A DNA stretch of 64,000 bases from Shouchella lonarensis (GTDB taxonomy: Bacteria; Bacillota; Bacilli; Bacillales; Bacillaceae_D). Positions 20,329 to 28,056 of the stretch are shown in pieces (within the stretch, counting starts at the first letter, position 1; each line of letters begins with the position of its first letter). The notes under the pieces were generated by a model, which did no database searches, was not told the DNA's origin, and saw only the letters and a program-made list of their open reading frames with translations. The position numbers were made by a program, and so were the translations under genes. Location of the stretch: assembly GCF_900096965.1 (NCBI RefSeq), contig NZ_FMYM01000010.1, positions 1 to 64,000 on the forward strand, read 5' to 3'.

Positions 20329-20348
20329 AGAGGGGATGACTCCCCTCT
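20329..20348 (-). terminator. Hairpin/attenuator between lanthipeptide precursor and synthetase
   Basis: AGAGGGGA / TCCCCTCT, 8-bp stem with a 4-base loop, followed on the minus strand by CTATTTTTC. It lies 14 bp after the precursor stop and 42 bp before the synthetase start. A partial terminator here would give more precursor than enzyme mRNA, the usual need in lanthipeptide operons. Confidence 0.8.
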
Positions 20349-20361
20349 GTTTTACAAAAAA

Positions 20362-20505
20362 TTAGCGCTCGATCACAGGGCCACCACTCGTCCATGAGCA
20401 AACCGTACAAAGGCTGACATCATGAGTCACATTCTCTTCTTCTACGAAACCAACTTTCAAAAGATCCTCCGGCGTCATAACTTTCACATCAAATGTCTTT
20501 TCCAT
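20362..20505 (-). CDS. Lanthipeptide precursor peptide (LanA)
   Basis: 47 codons, ATG 20505, stop TAA at 20362. A strong ribosome site GGAGGGG lies six bases upstream. Leader-like part: MEKTFDVKVMTPEDLLKVGF (residues 1-20), then acidic EEEN. Core-like part: residues 30-47, VSLCTVCSWTSGGPVIER, with Cys33, Cys36 and dehydratable Ser31, Thr34, Ser37, Thr39, Ser40. Two Cys allow at most two thioether rings. Immediately upstream of the synthetase on the same strand with its own sigma-A promoter. The only prolines are Pro12 and Pro43. No relation to nisin-like core sequence is claimed. Identification rests on position, size, Cys/Ser/Thr-rich C-terminus and amphipathic leader. Confidence 0.85.
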   Translation of the reverse strand: MEKTFDVKVMTPEDLLKVGFVEEENVTHDVSLCTVCSWTSGGPVIER

Positions 20506-20540
20506 GATAACCCCTCCAAAAATTTTTTTCGGATAAACTA

Positions 20541-20609
20541 TTAAGAAAATGTCTTAACATAACGCTCATCCGTTAATCACATTGTAATTTAATTCTACTT
20601 TATTGGCAA
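20541..20609 (-). promoter_or_regulatory. Promoter and inverted repeat ahead of the lanthipeptide precursor
   Basis: On the minus strand: TTGCCA (20604-20609), 17-base spacer, TACAAT (20581-20586). Downstream of the likely start (about 20574) is the inverted repeat TTAAGA (20552-20557) / TCTTAA (20541-20546) with a 5-base centre, in the leader RNA about 25 bp ahead of the ribosome site. It could be a repressor operator or a weak RNA hairpin. No regulator gene is present in the cluster. Confidence 0.7.
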
Positions 20610-20671
20610 GTGTTATTTTAATATTTTTCTCTCTAGTTGAATAGAAAGATTTCTTCTCCTCTCATGTATAC

Positions 20672-20698
20672 AAAAAACAGCTCCCTTAAAAGAGCTGT
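20672..20698 (-). terminator. Terminator after the small multidrug-export-like gene
   Basis: On the minus strand ACAGCTC / GAGCTGT stem followed by TTTTTT (20672-20677). It isolates the lanthipeptide promoter from the gene upstream. Confidence 0.85.
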
Positions 20699-20704
20699 TC
20701 CTCC

Positions 20705-21190
20705 CTACCCGAATAAAGGTCCGTAAAATGATCGAATCCACTCACCTGCATATACACAGACGAAACCAATGACAATCGACCAGAAGGTGACACCGATAAC
20801 TGTCCAAAAGATTGCGTATCCCTTTGTCACCCGTAACGCAACCGCAGTGATTGCACCAAGGTGACTGCTTAATAAAATTGGCGCTAGAAAACCGACACCA
20901 GCCATACCATAGCGGTCCAAATAACGCTGTGTTCGCTCTGTTCGTTTGCTCACTTTTTTAGGTAGTCCTTTTCTTTCACGACGACCCTCTAACCAAGTTT
21001 GGATCTTTTCACTTAGTAAAATAAATATGACCACACCTATACTATTTCCAATCATTGACAGCACCACTGTGGCAACTGGTGGTAAGTTTAAAAAAACAAT
21101 GCCCGCGGGAATCGTGATAATATATTCAACTAAAGGCAAGCTGCTTGCAAATAATATCACAATCGCCGTCCATAAAGACATATCTTCCAT
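20705..21190 (-). CDS. Small multi-drug export protein family (COG2426-like) membrane protein
   Basis: 161 residues with four to five hydrophobic segments: FASSLPLVEYIITIPAGIVF at the N-terminus, then TVVLSMIGNSIGVVIFILL, a basic cytosolic loop (EGRRERKGLPKKVSKRTER) and GFLAPILLSSHLGAITAVAL. This order fits the Sm_multidrug_ex family, whose transport role is weakly supported. AAGGAGG precedes ATG 21190. Own terminator downstream. Confidence 0.75.
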   Translation of the reverse strand: MEDMSLWTAIVILFASSLPLVEYIITIPAGIVFLNLPPVATVVLSMIGNSIGVVIFILLSEKIQTWLEGRRERKGLPKKVSKRTERTQRYLDRYGMAGVGFLAPILLSSHLGAITAVALRVTKGYAIFWTVIGVTFWSIVIGFVCVYAGEWIRSFYGPLFG

Positions 21191-21297
21191 CAGATCCCTC
21201 CTTAAAAAATTTTCCTAATAATCAATCAACACACCGCCCATAGAAAGACGAACCTCTTAACAGAGGCGCGTCCCAACGGCTAGTCGTGTCAATTCAA

Positions 21298-21666
21298 CTA
21301 AAATCTTATTTGTCCCGTTCCCATGAACATGACGACAATGACAAGAATGGTTGCCACAAAAAGAGGAATAATTGTTCGTTCACCACGCTGCTGCTTTCCA
21401 ATCGCGACCTCCATGAAACCAATCATGGTCACCGCCAAAATTCCCTTGATGACGAAAAAATACGGGAAGCCAAGATGAATAATCATACCGATGCCCGAAA
21501 CAAGCATAATCACGTAAAACAACCGCAAAATCATATGAAATACTTTTGATACTTTATACTTACGAAACAACGCAAATAAGTACGCGGCAAAAAATAACAC
21601 CGCAAAAATAAACCATGCGCCTTCATGAGAAGCAGAAAAGATCTCTGCCAAACGTTTCATATCCAC
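21298..21666 (-). CDS. yisL: UPF0344 membrane protein YisL
   Basis: 122 residues, four membrane helices. The family pattern SHEGAWFIFAVLFF, the HMILRLFYVIMLVSGIGM segment and IGFMEVAIGKQQRGE are all present. GTG 21666 is used as start because AAAGGGG is eight bases ahead; ATG 21660 is the alternative. Function unknown. Terminator possibilities downstream are weak (short CCTCT/AGAGG stem at about 21251-21264). Confidence 0.78.
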   Translation of the reverse strand: MDMKRLAEIFSASHEGAWFIFAVLFFAAYLFALFRKYKVSKVFHMILRLFYVIMLVSGIGMIIHLGFPYFFVIKGILAVTMIGFMEVAIGKQQRGERTIIPLFVATILVIVVMFMGTGQIRF

Positions 21667-21716
21667 AAAAATCGCCCCTTTCTATTTTTCATTATACAGA
21701 CTGGATAGTGAAAACG

Positions 21717-22211
21717 CTATTTAAAACTAAGATTTTTACCGTCTTCTCGTCGAAAACGTAAATAAGAGAGCAACATCGCCACACGCCACGGGACAAGCAT
21801 ACCATATGCAAGTAAGAAGAACATCCCTGAAAGCTCTTCTGGATTCAATTCTTGCCCTAAAACAAGACGTAACACAATACGAAGGGCAAGCAAACCAACG
21901 AGGATAAACACAAATGCCTTCGAACGTTTTAAATAAATGTCGCGCCCTTTCCGCTCGAATTTGGATGTATAAATGAGCACGAGTGAAAAAAGCATCCCAA
22001 CCCCAAGAGCTTCAATGACATAAAACAAAGATGGCCTCGTTGGTTCATATAAAAACATGAGGAATCCTGTTGACATGGCGAGCGGTGGGATCATAATTTT
22101 TTTTGCAGATGTGGGTCTTTTGGCAGCTTTCATTCTAATAAATAACGCCACACTACCCATAAACACCGCAATGATGATGGGCACAACAATAAGCCAACCG
22201 TTTGTTTCCAT
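21717..22211 (-). CDS. ccdC: CcdC family membrane protein
   Basis: 164 residues, about five membrane helices. The segments KRPTSAKKIMIPPLAMSTGF, IYLKRSKAFVFILVGLLALR and LSGMFFLLAYGMLVPWRVAM match Bacillus CcdC. CcdC sits with ccdA in Bacillus cytochrome c maturation clusters but is not itself essential for it. ATG 22211 has GGAGG eight bases upstream; ATG 22226 lies over the ribosome site. No ccdA is visible here. Confidence 0.83.
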   Translation of the reverse strand: METNGWLIVVPIIIAVFMGSVALFIRMKAAKRPTSAKKIMIPPLAMSTGFLMFLYEPTRPSLFYVIEALGVGMLFSLVLIYTSKFERKGRDIYLKRSKAFVFILVGLLALRIVLRLVLGQELNPEELSGMFFLLAYGMLVPWRVAMLLSYLRFRREDGKNLSFK

Positions 22212-22240
22212 CCATTCACCCTCCATATGCGCTTTTTAGT

Positions 22241-22276
22241 AAAAGTGGCGCCTTGCTCTGCAAGACACCACTTTTC
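22241..22276 (-). terminator. Terminator after ctaB
   Basis: 16-bp stem with two mismatches: AAAAGTGGCGCCTTGC (22241-22256) / GCAAGACACCACTTTT (22260-22275). Lies 14 bp after the ctaB stop on the minus strand. Confidence 0.8.
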
Positions 22277-22289
22277 AAATAAAACCCCA

Positions 22290-23225
22290 TTAAAATAACG
22301 GTGCAATAAGTGCGTAACCGATAATGACTGTAAATAAAATCATCATGTGATTTAATGAGAAAACAAACATCGCAGTCGCCCATTTTTCAGGTGCCATCTT
22401 TCGGTATCCAAAAACGCTTAGGACGAGCCACGCAGCACTTAAAAATAGTGCCGTATATACAAGCACAAAACTAATCGACATAAATAAAAAGCTTGCTGCC
22501 ATTAACGCAACCAAATAAATATTTGTTTGTATATACGTACGTTTATACCCTTTGACAACGGGTAACATCGGCACACGCGCCGCTTTATATTCATCATGCC
22601 GGCGAATTGCAATCGCATAAAAATGTGGCATTTGCCAAATAAGCATGATCACAAATAAGCCTAGCGCAGCTGGATGGAGCAAGTCTGCTGAAATGGCACT
22701 CCAACCGATCAAAGGAGGCACAGCCCCTGACAAACTTCCAATTTCTGTATTGTAAATGGTGCGTCTTTTTGACCACATCGTATACGGAACTACGTATAAA
22801 AATAAGCCAAGCAAGCCAAACAACGCCGCAAGAGGTGTTGCGAACGCTAACACGATGAGCCCAATCAGCGACATTCCGGTCCCAAGAATGAGGGCATTTC
22901 GAGGTTGCATTCTCCCCGTCACAGTCGGTCGGTTTTTCGTTCGATCCATAATGGCATCAATATCACGGTCATATATATTATTAAATGCGCCGGCAGCACC
23001 GATCACAAGCGCGGAACCAACCACCGCAAGTATGACTTCAACAAATTTCTCCATCAATCCAAATCCTTGAATGTATAAGGCGAGGCTCACCCCCGCAAAC
23101 ATTGCAATGACATTTGATTTAATAATTCCTGTCTTAATTGTCTCTGACAAGACGCGAGAGAAAGCCTGCTTTGGCGCAACAAGAGAGGTGCTGTGAACTT
23201 GCTTCTCTATTTTTATTGTCCTCAT
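22290..23225 (-). CDS. ctaB: Protoheme IX farnesyltransferase (heme O synthase)
   Basis: 311 residues, UbiA-family prenyltransferase with about nine helices. The first Asp-rich motif is NNIYDRDIDAIMDRTKNRP near residues 82-100, and the second loop motif YTMWSKRRTIYNTEIGS with GAVPPLIGW follows near 147-175; these define CtaB/CyoE. It converts heme B plus farnesyl diphosphate to heme O for terminal oxidases. Neither ctaA nor the cta oxidase genes are nearby. ATG 23225 has GAGG/AGAGG upstream. Divergent from the Fur-controlled heme operon. Confidence 0.92.
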   Translation of the reverse strand: MRTIKIEKQVHSTSLVAPKQAFSRVLSETIKTGIIKSNVIAMFAGVSLALYIQGFGLMEKFVEVILAVVGSALVIGAAGAFNNIYDRDIDAIMDRTKNRPTVTGRMQPRNALILGTGMSLIGLIVLAFATPLAALFGLLGLFLYVVPYTMWSKRRTIYNTEIGSLSGAVPPLIGWSAISADLLHPAALGLFVIMLIWQMPHFYAIAIRRHDEYKAARVPMLPVVKGYKRTYIQTNIYLVALMAASFLFMSISFVLVYTALFLSAAWLVLSVFGYRKMAPEKWATAMFVFSLNHMMILFTVIIGYALIAPLF

Positions 23226-23447
23226 GATGCCTCTCTTCCTCCTGTCTGTTTCTACCGTTTTTCCCTAGTGTATCATACATCGTCTCTATGACTACGTATG
23301 CCAAGCGAATCTTTCGACTTCCTGTCACGAATTTGTGACCAATTCATGACAACTTCTTCTCATATCACTTTTCTACACATCATTTTTATTATACGCTTTT
23401 TACCGATTTCTGCAAGTCATCACTTATTCTATTCAAGAAAAGAACAC

Positions 23448-23499
23448 TTGACATTGATAATGATTCTCATTATCATTCTAATTGAGAACGATAATCATT
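23448..23499 (+). promoter_or_regulatory. Fur-controlled promoter of the heme uptake operon, two Fur boxes
   Basis: TTGACA (23448-23453), 17-base spacer, TATCAT (23471-23476). The spacer and -10 are covered by a palindrome with 9-bp arms TGATAATGA / TCATTATCA (23455-23475), a near-ideal Fur box. A second, weaker half-overlapping box GAGAACGATAATCATT lies at 23484-23499. The isdE start codon is at 23519 behind GAGGAGGG. Confidence 0.92.
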
Positions 23500-23518
23500 T
23501 AAACGAGGAGGGCACAAT

Positions 23519-24487
23519 ATGAAGAAGAACTTTATACTGATGAGTGTTGCTGCATGCTTTTTGCTTGCCGCTTGTAACCAACCATCTACTGCTAATCATC
23601 AAACGAACAATCCAAGTACCTCACCAACAGAAGAAACATATGCGATCACCGATTTTACAGGAAAAGACATTGCTTTAAAGGAAGCACCCAAGCGTGTCGC
23701 TGCCCTTAGTAATGGCGACATGGATATCATTTACGCACTCGGGGGACACGTTGTGGGACGACCAACAGCCCATGGACCTGTGACCATTCCTGAGGCAGAA
23801 GAAGCTGCAGAAGTTGGTTCAACACACGAAATCAATCTTGAAAAGCTTGCATCCGTCGAACCTGATATCGTGCTCGGCAATGCACAAATGAATCAAAAAG
23901 ACATTCCTTCCGTTGAAAAAATCGGGGCAAAAATGGTGCTTACTGAAGCCCAATCTGTTACAGATATTCAGTCACAGATCACTTTGTTCGGGGAACTTCT
24001 ACAAAAAGAACAGCAAGCTCAAGAGTTAAATGAAACGATGAACAAACACATCAGCAACCTTAAAGAAAGTATTGGGGAAGAACAAATTCGTACCCTGCTC
24101 GTTTACGGCGCACCAGGTACATATATGGCCGCCCTTCCGAATTCTCTTTCCGGTAACCTTCTTGAACTTGCTGGTGGACAAAATATTGCAAGTGACTTCC
24201 CTCGTCTAGATGACTACCCACAGTATGCACATTTAAACGTCGAACGCGTCATTGAAGCAGACCCACAATATGTGCTACTCATGAGTCATGGCAATCCCGA
24301 AGAAGTAAAAGAGGGATTTATGAAAGAAATGTCGCAAAACCAAGCATGGAATGCACTAGATGCGGTGCAGGAAGAGCGTGTCTTCGTGCTACCAACAGAC
24401 TTATTCGGGACAAATCCAGGTACACGTGTTACGGAAGCACTCGACTTTCTCGTGAAATTGTTTGAACCCTTTGAAAAGCAGCCATGA
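23519..24487 (+). CDS. isdE: IsdE-like heme-binding lipoprotein
   Basis: 322 residues; lipobox LLAACN near residue 19, Thr/Asn/Pro-rich linker to about 45, then a class III binding-protein fold. Features shared with IsdE: VVGRPT near 81, YGAPGTYMAALPNSLSGNLL near 200 followed by LAGGQN, and SHGNPEEVKEGFMKEM near 259-274. Imports heme iron together with the following permease and ATPase. The presence of an IsdG-type heme oxygenase as last gene supports heme rather than siderophore. Fur-controlled promoter directly upstream. Confidence 0.82.
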   Translation: MKKNFILMSVAACFLLAACNQPSTANHQTNNPSTSPTEETYAITDFTGKDIALKEAPKRVAALSNGDMDIIYALGGHVVGRPTAHGPVTIPEAEEAAEVGSTHEINLEKLASVEPDIVLGNAQMNQKDIPSVEKIGAKMVLTEAQSVTDIQSQITLFGELLQKEQQAQELNETMNKHISNLKESIGEEQIRTLLVYGAPGTYMAALPNSLSGNLLELAGGQNIASDFPRLDDYPQYAHLNVERVIEADPQYVLLMSHGNPEEVKEGFMKEMSQNQAWNALDAVQEERVFVLPTDLFGTNPGTRVTEALDFLVKLFEPFEKQP

Positions 24488-25482
24488 ATGTCATCAAGCG
24501 TTCCAAAAGAAGAAAGTGGAGTCTGATCATTGCTGCACCACTACTCATAAGTGCCTCTTTATTTAGCCTTTGTTACGGAGCCGTTTCAATTCCCATTGCT
24601 GAAGTGTGGCACGGCCTTACACGAGCAGAACCGTCCGTCTACCAAACCATTATAGTTGATTTGCGGCTTCCACGACTGCTCATCGGCTTACTAGTAGGTG
24701 CCTGTCTCGCCGTCGCTGGCGCATTACTACAAGGGGTGATCAAAAATCCCCTGGCAGACCCAGGCATCATTGGCGTCACTGCGGGAGGAGGATTGCTCGC
24801 AAGCATTACGATGCTCATCATCCCACAAATGAGTCATCTCCTACCGGTAACTGCCTTCATTGGTGCATTTATTTCGGCACTTGTCATTTATTTACTCGCT
24901 TGGGACCGCGGTGCATCACCATTAAAACTTATTTTGGCTGGGGTTGCCATCAACGCTTTATTAGGTGCGTTTCAAAGTGGTCTCATGGTCCTTTATAGCG
25001 ATCGCGTCCAAGCCGTGTTACCGTGGCTCTCTGGTGGGTTAAATGGACGTAGTTGGCACCACTTTGAATTTATGGCACCTTATGCTTTGGTCGGTTTACT
25101 CCTTTCCATATTTGCGATTAAACCAGCAAATTTGCTGCAACTTGGCGACGAGTCAGCAAAGATACTCGGACAAAAAGTAGAACGACAACGATTTTTACTC
25201 ATTACCCTCGCTGCCTTTTTAGCAGGCGTTGCGGTGAGTGTTGCTGGATTGGTTGGTTTTGTTGGGCTCGTCGTCCCGCACACCATCCGTCTTTTACTCG
25301 GCGGCGACTATCGCTACTTGCTACCAATGTCTGCCTGCGGTGGCGCCATCCTTGTCGTCTTCGCTGATACCATTGCCCGATCTGCGTTTGACCCAATTGA
25401 ATTACCAGTTGGCATTTTATTAGCACTGCTCGGGGCACCATTCTTTTTATTTTTACTAAAGAAGCGAGGGATGATGGCATGA
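24484..25482 (+). CDS. isdF: Heme ABC transporter permease, FecCD family (IsdF-like)
   Basis: 332 residues, about nine to ten membrane helices; family patterns RLPRLLIGLLVGACLAVAGA near 57-76, LQGVIKNPLADPGIIGVTAG, and GLVGFVGLVVPHTIRLLLGG near 257-276. ATGA overlap with isdE and ATGA overlap with the next ATPase gene show tight coupling. A single permease implies a homodimer. Confidence 0.87.
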   Translation: MNVIKRSKRRKWSLIIAAPLLISASLFSLCYGAVSIPIAEVWHGLTRAEPSVYQTIIVDLRLPRLLIGLLVGACLAVAGALLQGVIKNPLADPGIIGVTAGGGLLASITMLIIPQMSHLLPVTAFIGAFISALVIYLLAWDRGASPLKLILAGVAINALLGAFQSGLMVLYSDRVQAVLPWLSGGLNGRSWHHFEFMAPYALVGLLLSIFAIKPANLLQLGDESAKILGQKVERQRFLLITLAAFLAGVAVSVAGLVGFVGLVVPHTIRLLLGGDYRYLLPMSACGGAILVVFADTIARSAFDPIELPVGILLALLGAPFFLFLLKKRGMMA

Positions 25483-26288
25483 CTACTGCAATCGAAACGG
25501 AACATCTTACTTTCCGGAACGGCTACTTTACGCTTCGTGACTTGAACTTAACCATTCCTAAAGGAAAGGTAACTGCGATTGTTGGCCCAAACGGTTCTGG
25601 CAAATCTACACTGTTACACCTCATAACAAAATTGTTGAAACAAACAAGCGGCGACGTCCGCGTAGAAAACATGTCGACCGCTAAATTGGCGACAAAGAGT
25701 TTAGCAAAACGCCTCGCGATGATGCCGCAATGTAAACAATCTTTACCGAGCATGACCGTAAAGGAACTCGTTTCTTTCGGACGTGCCCCTTACCAGAAAT
25801 GGTATCAAACAGGCGCTTCCAACGGTGATCGCGATATTGTTGACTGGGCATTACAAGTGACCAACACGAAAAAACATGCTAATCGCATGTTCGATACACT
25901 ATCGGGTGGCGAACAACAAAAAGTGAGAATTGCACTCGCACTCGCTCAACAGTCACCAATTTTACTCCTTGATGAGCCAACAACTTATTTAGATATTGCC
26001 CATCAACTCGAAATGATGGATATGTTAAAAAGCATGAACAAACGTTTTGGTTTAACGATCGTCATGGTTTTACATGAGCTACAACAAGCTGCCGCTTACT
26101 GTGACCATTTAGTCGCTTTAAAAGAAGGTCATATTGCCGCGACAGGACAACCACAACAAGTATTAACGGCTCGTTTTTTAAAGGAGGTTTATCACATTGA
26201 CGCAAAAGTCGTTTTTTCTGAAGGTTACCCTCTCATTATTCCATTGACACAGTCTTATTGTCATTTAGAAGCCGTAAAAACCATTTAA
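25479..26288 (+). CDS. Heme/iron ABC transporter ATPase (FecE/FhuC-like)
   Basis: 269 residues. Walker A GPNGSGKST near 36-44, signature LSGGEQQKVRIAL near 141-153, Walker B ILLLDEPTTYLD near 161-172, H-loop LHE rather than the more common VTHD or VLHD (VMVLHELQQAA). Overlaps isdF by four bases. Energises heme import. Confidence 0.88.
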   Translation: MTTAIETEHLTFRNGYFTLRDLNLTIPKGKVTAIVGPNGSGKSTLLHLITKLLKQTSGDVRVENMSTAKLATKSLAKRLAMMPQCKQSLPSMTVKELVSFGRAPYQKWYQTGASNGDRDIVDWALQVTNTKKHANRMFDTLSGGEQQKVRIALALAQQSPILLLDEPTTYLDIAHQLEMMDMLKSMNKRFGLTIVMVLHELQQAAAYCDHLVALKEGHIAATGQPQQVLTARFLKEVYHIDAKVVFSEGYPLIIPLTQSYCHLEAVKTI

Positions 26289-26308
26289 ACTAGAGGAGCG
26301 TGACCAAC

Positions 26309-26641
26309 ATGATCATTGTCACAAACAAAGCAACGTTAAAAAAAGGGAGCGGAGAAAAGCTGATTGAACGTTTTAACAAAGTCGGTAAAGTTGAATATAT
26401 GGATGGCTTTCTCGGGTTAGAAGTATTGCATACGCAAAACACGAAAGACTATGATGAAGTAACCATCTTTACACGCTGGCGTACAAAAGATGACTTCAAA
26501 AATTGGACGAAAAGCACCGCCTTTCGCGAAGCCCATTCTAAACGCGAAACACCTGACTATGTGCTAGACAATAGCATCTCTTTTTACGATGTGAAAGTCG
26601 TGCGCGAGCCACGGCAAGTGGCAGCGTCGGGCAGCATGTAA
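26309..26641 (+). CDS. isdG: Heme-degrading monooxygenase IsdG
   Basis: 110 residues, ABM-fold. The catalytic Asn-Trp-His triad of IsdG-type oxygenases is visible: Asn6 (IVTNK), Trp66 (KNWTK) and His76 (REAHS). GFLGLEVL near 33-40 and DYDEVTI near 47-53 also fit. The enzyme opens heme to release iron after import. ATG 26309 is chosen over GTG 26300 because GAGGAG at 26293-26298 leaves only one base to the GTG. Last gene of the Fur operon, closed by a terminator. Confidence 0.9.
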   Translation: MIIVTNKATLKKGSGEKLIERFNKVGKVEYMDGFLGLEVLHTQNTKDYDEVTIFTRWRTKDDFKNWTKSTAFREAHSKRETPDYVLDNSISFYDVKVVREPRQVAASGSM

Positions 26642-26649
26642 TGCCCTTT

Positions 26650-26687
26650 AAAAAGCTGTATGCACGGGAACGTGCATACAGCTTTTT
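26650..26687 (+). terminator. Terminator of the heme operon
   Basis: AAAAAGCTGTATGCAC / GTGCATACAGCTTTTT, 16-bp perfect stem with a 6-base loop and T-run. The following 26688-26882 carries no supported gene. Confidence 0.93.
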
Positions 26688-26882
26688 CCTATTCATCTTC
26701 GTCCATTTTAGGCTCGAGCATCGTTTCTAAACGCTCCTTATTCTCACGCACTGTAACACAACAATTACCGATCAATATGGAAAAAACGCACTTCCCCCTT
26801 CAAAAAGTAGGTGAAAACATGGTACGATAGGAAGCGACAGTACTACTTAATCTAAAAAGCATTTGAAAAGGAGCATTACCAA

Positions 26883-27815
26883 ATGTCTAAGACACTTATT
26901 TTTGGTCATAAAAATCCAGACACTGATACAATCTGCTCAGCAATTGCTTATGCTGACCTTAAAACACAACTAGGGGCACATGTCGAAGCAGTTCGCCTTG
27001 GCGAAATGAATGGTGAAACAACGTTTGCCCTCAATTATTTTCAAGTAGAGGCACCGCGCCCCATTGACAAAGTAGCCTCGCATACAAATGAGGTCATTTT
27101 AGTCGACCATAATGAACAACAACAGAGTGCTGATGATATTTCTGATGTCGTTGTGACAGAAGTAATTGACCACCACCGCATCGCTAACTTCGAAACAGCG
27201 GGACCCATCTACTGCCGAATTGAACCGGTTGGCTGCACCGCCACTATCATTAAAAAGATTTATGAGGAAAATCAGTTAACGATTCCAAAAGAGATCGCCG
27301 GGCTCATGTTATCCGCGATCATTTCCGACTCCCTTTTGTTCAAGTCACCAACGTGCACTGAACAAGACGTGCAAGCGGCACGAGAATTAGCGACGATTGC
27401 GGGTGTCGACGCTGATAGCTACGGTTTAGATATGTTGAAAGCTGGTGCAGATGTCTCAACGAAGTCTGTTCAACAGTTACTTACTTTGGACGCAAAAATC
27501 TTTACAATGGGTGACTTCAAAACAGAAATTGCGCAAGTCAACACCGTTGATCCAAACGATGTGCTCTCACGCCAAATGGAACTTGAAGACGAGATAAACA
27601 AACTTATTACGGCAAAGCACCTCGATTTATTTGTCTTCGTCATTACCGACATTTTAGAAAATGACTCGGTTGCGCTTGTCCTCGGTAAACAAACTGCTGC
27701 GTTTGAACAAGCGTTTGAAGAAAAGTTGACGAATCATACCGCGCGACTTCAGGGTGTTGTCTCTCGTAAAAAACAAGTCGTTCCACCTCTGACAAATGTT
27801 CTTTCGCAAATGTAG
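26883..27815 (+). CDS. ppaC: Manganese-dependent inorganic pyrophosphatase
   Basis: 310 residues, DHH family II pyrophosphatase. Metal-binding motifs are in order: GHKNPDTDT near 8-16, VDHNE near 75, the DHH-R motif VIDHHRIAN near 96, and [10 protein letters not shown] near 148. C-terminal DHHA2 domain ends with the substrate-binding [10 protein letters not shown]. It hydrolyses diphosphate from biosynthesis. AAAAGGAG upstream of ATG 26883. Single gene. Confidence 0.94.
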   Translation: MSKTLIFGHKNPDTDTICSAIAYADLKTQLGAHVEAVRLGEMNGETTFALNYFQVEAPRPIDKVASHTNEVILVDHNEQQQSADDISDVVVTEVIDHHRIANFETAGPIYCRIEPVGCTATIIKKIYEENQLTIPKEIAGLMLSAIISDSLLFKSPTCTEQDVQAARELATIAGVDADSYGLDMLKAGADVSTKSVQQLLTLDAKIFTMGDFKTEIAQVNTVDPNDVLSRQMELEDEINKLITAKHLDLFVFVITDILENDSVALVLGKQTAAFEQAFEEKLTNHTARLQGVVSRKKQVVPPLTNVLSQM

Positions 27816-27825
27816 GTATACACAT

Positions 27826-27857
27826 GGTGTCGGCCAGTCTATGTTCCGACACCTTCT
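27826..27857 (+). terminator. Terminator after ppaC
   Basis: GGTGTCGG (27826-27833) / CCGACACC (27846-27853), extended by CACA/TGTG outside, followed by TTCTCT. Confidence 0.75.
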
Positions 27858-27872
27858 CTGTGTCCATATTGC

Positions 27873-27889
27873 TTTACATGAAATTTACA
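27873..27889 (+). promoter_or_regulatory. Possible PhoP-type direct repeat upstream of phnD
   Basis: Two copies of TTTACA, 11 bp apart (27873 and 27884), as in PhoP boxes (TT[AT]ACA-N5-TT[AT]ACA). A third TTTACA is at 27988, between the -35 and -10. The pair is about 125-140 bp upstream of the likely start, farther than normal PhoP core sites, so regulation by phosphate is only suggested. Confidence 0.35.
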
Positions 27890-27978
27890 TTTTATCGGAA
27901 AACAAGAAAAAAGCCTGTTATGAAAGCGCATACTACTTTAATGTGGCGAAGTGGCAACAAATCCCTCCAAAACAATAC

Positions 27979-28007
27979 TTGACAGCGTTTACACACAATT
28001 CTACAAT
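27979..28007 (+). promoter_or_regulatory. Sigma-A promoter of the phosphonate importer
   Basis: TTGACA (27979-27984), 17-base spacer, TACAAT (28002-28007). Leader of about 43 bases before the phnD ribosome site. Confidence 0.82.
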
Positions 28008-28056
28008 AATCGAGGGAGACACCTCTCCTACTACATAATCATAGGGGGATTTGACG

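Noticed and set aside
26688-26800. Short minus-strand frame ending ERLETMLEPKMDEDE
   Set aside because: No ribosome site or usual start at a proper distance; perhaps a gene remnant, but not supportable.
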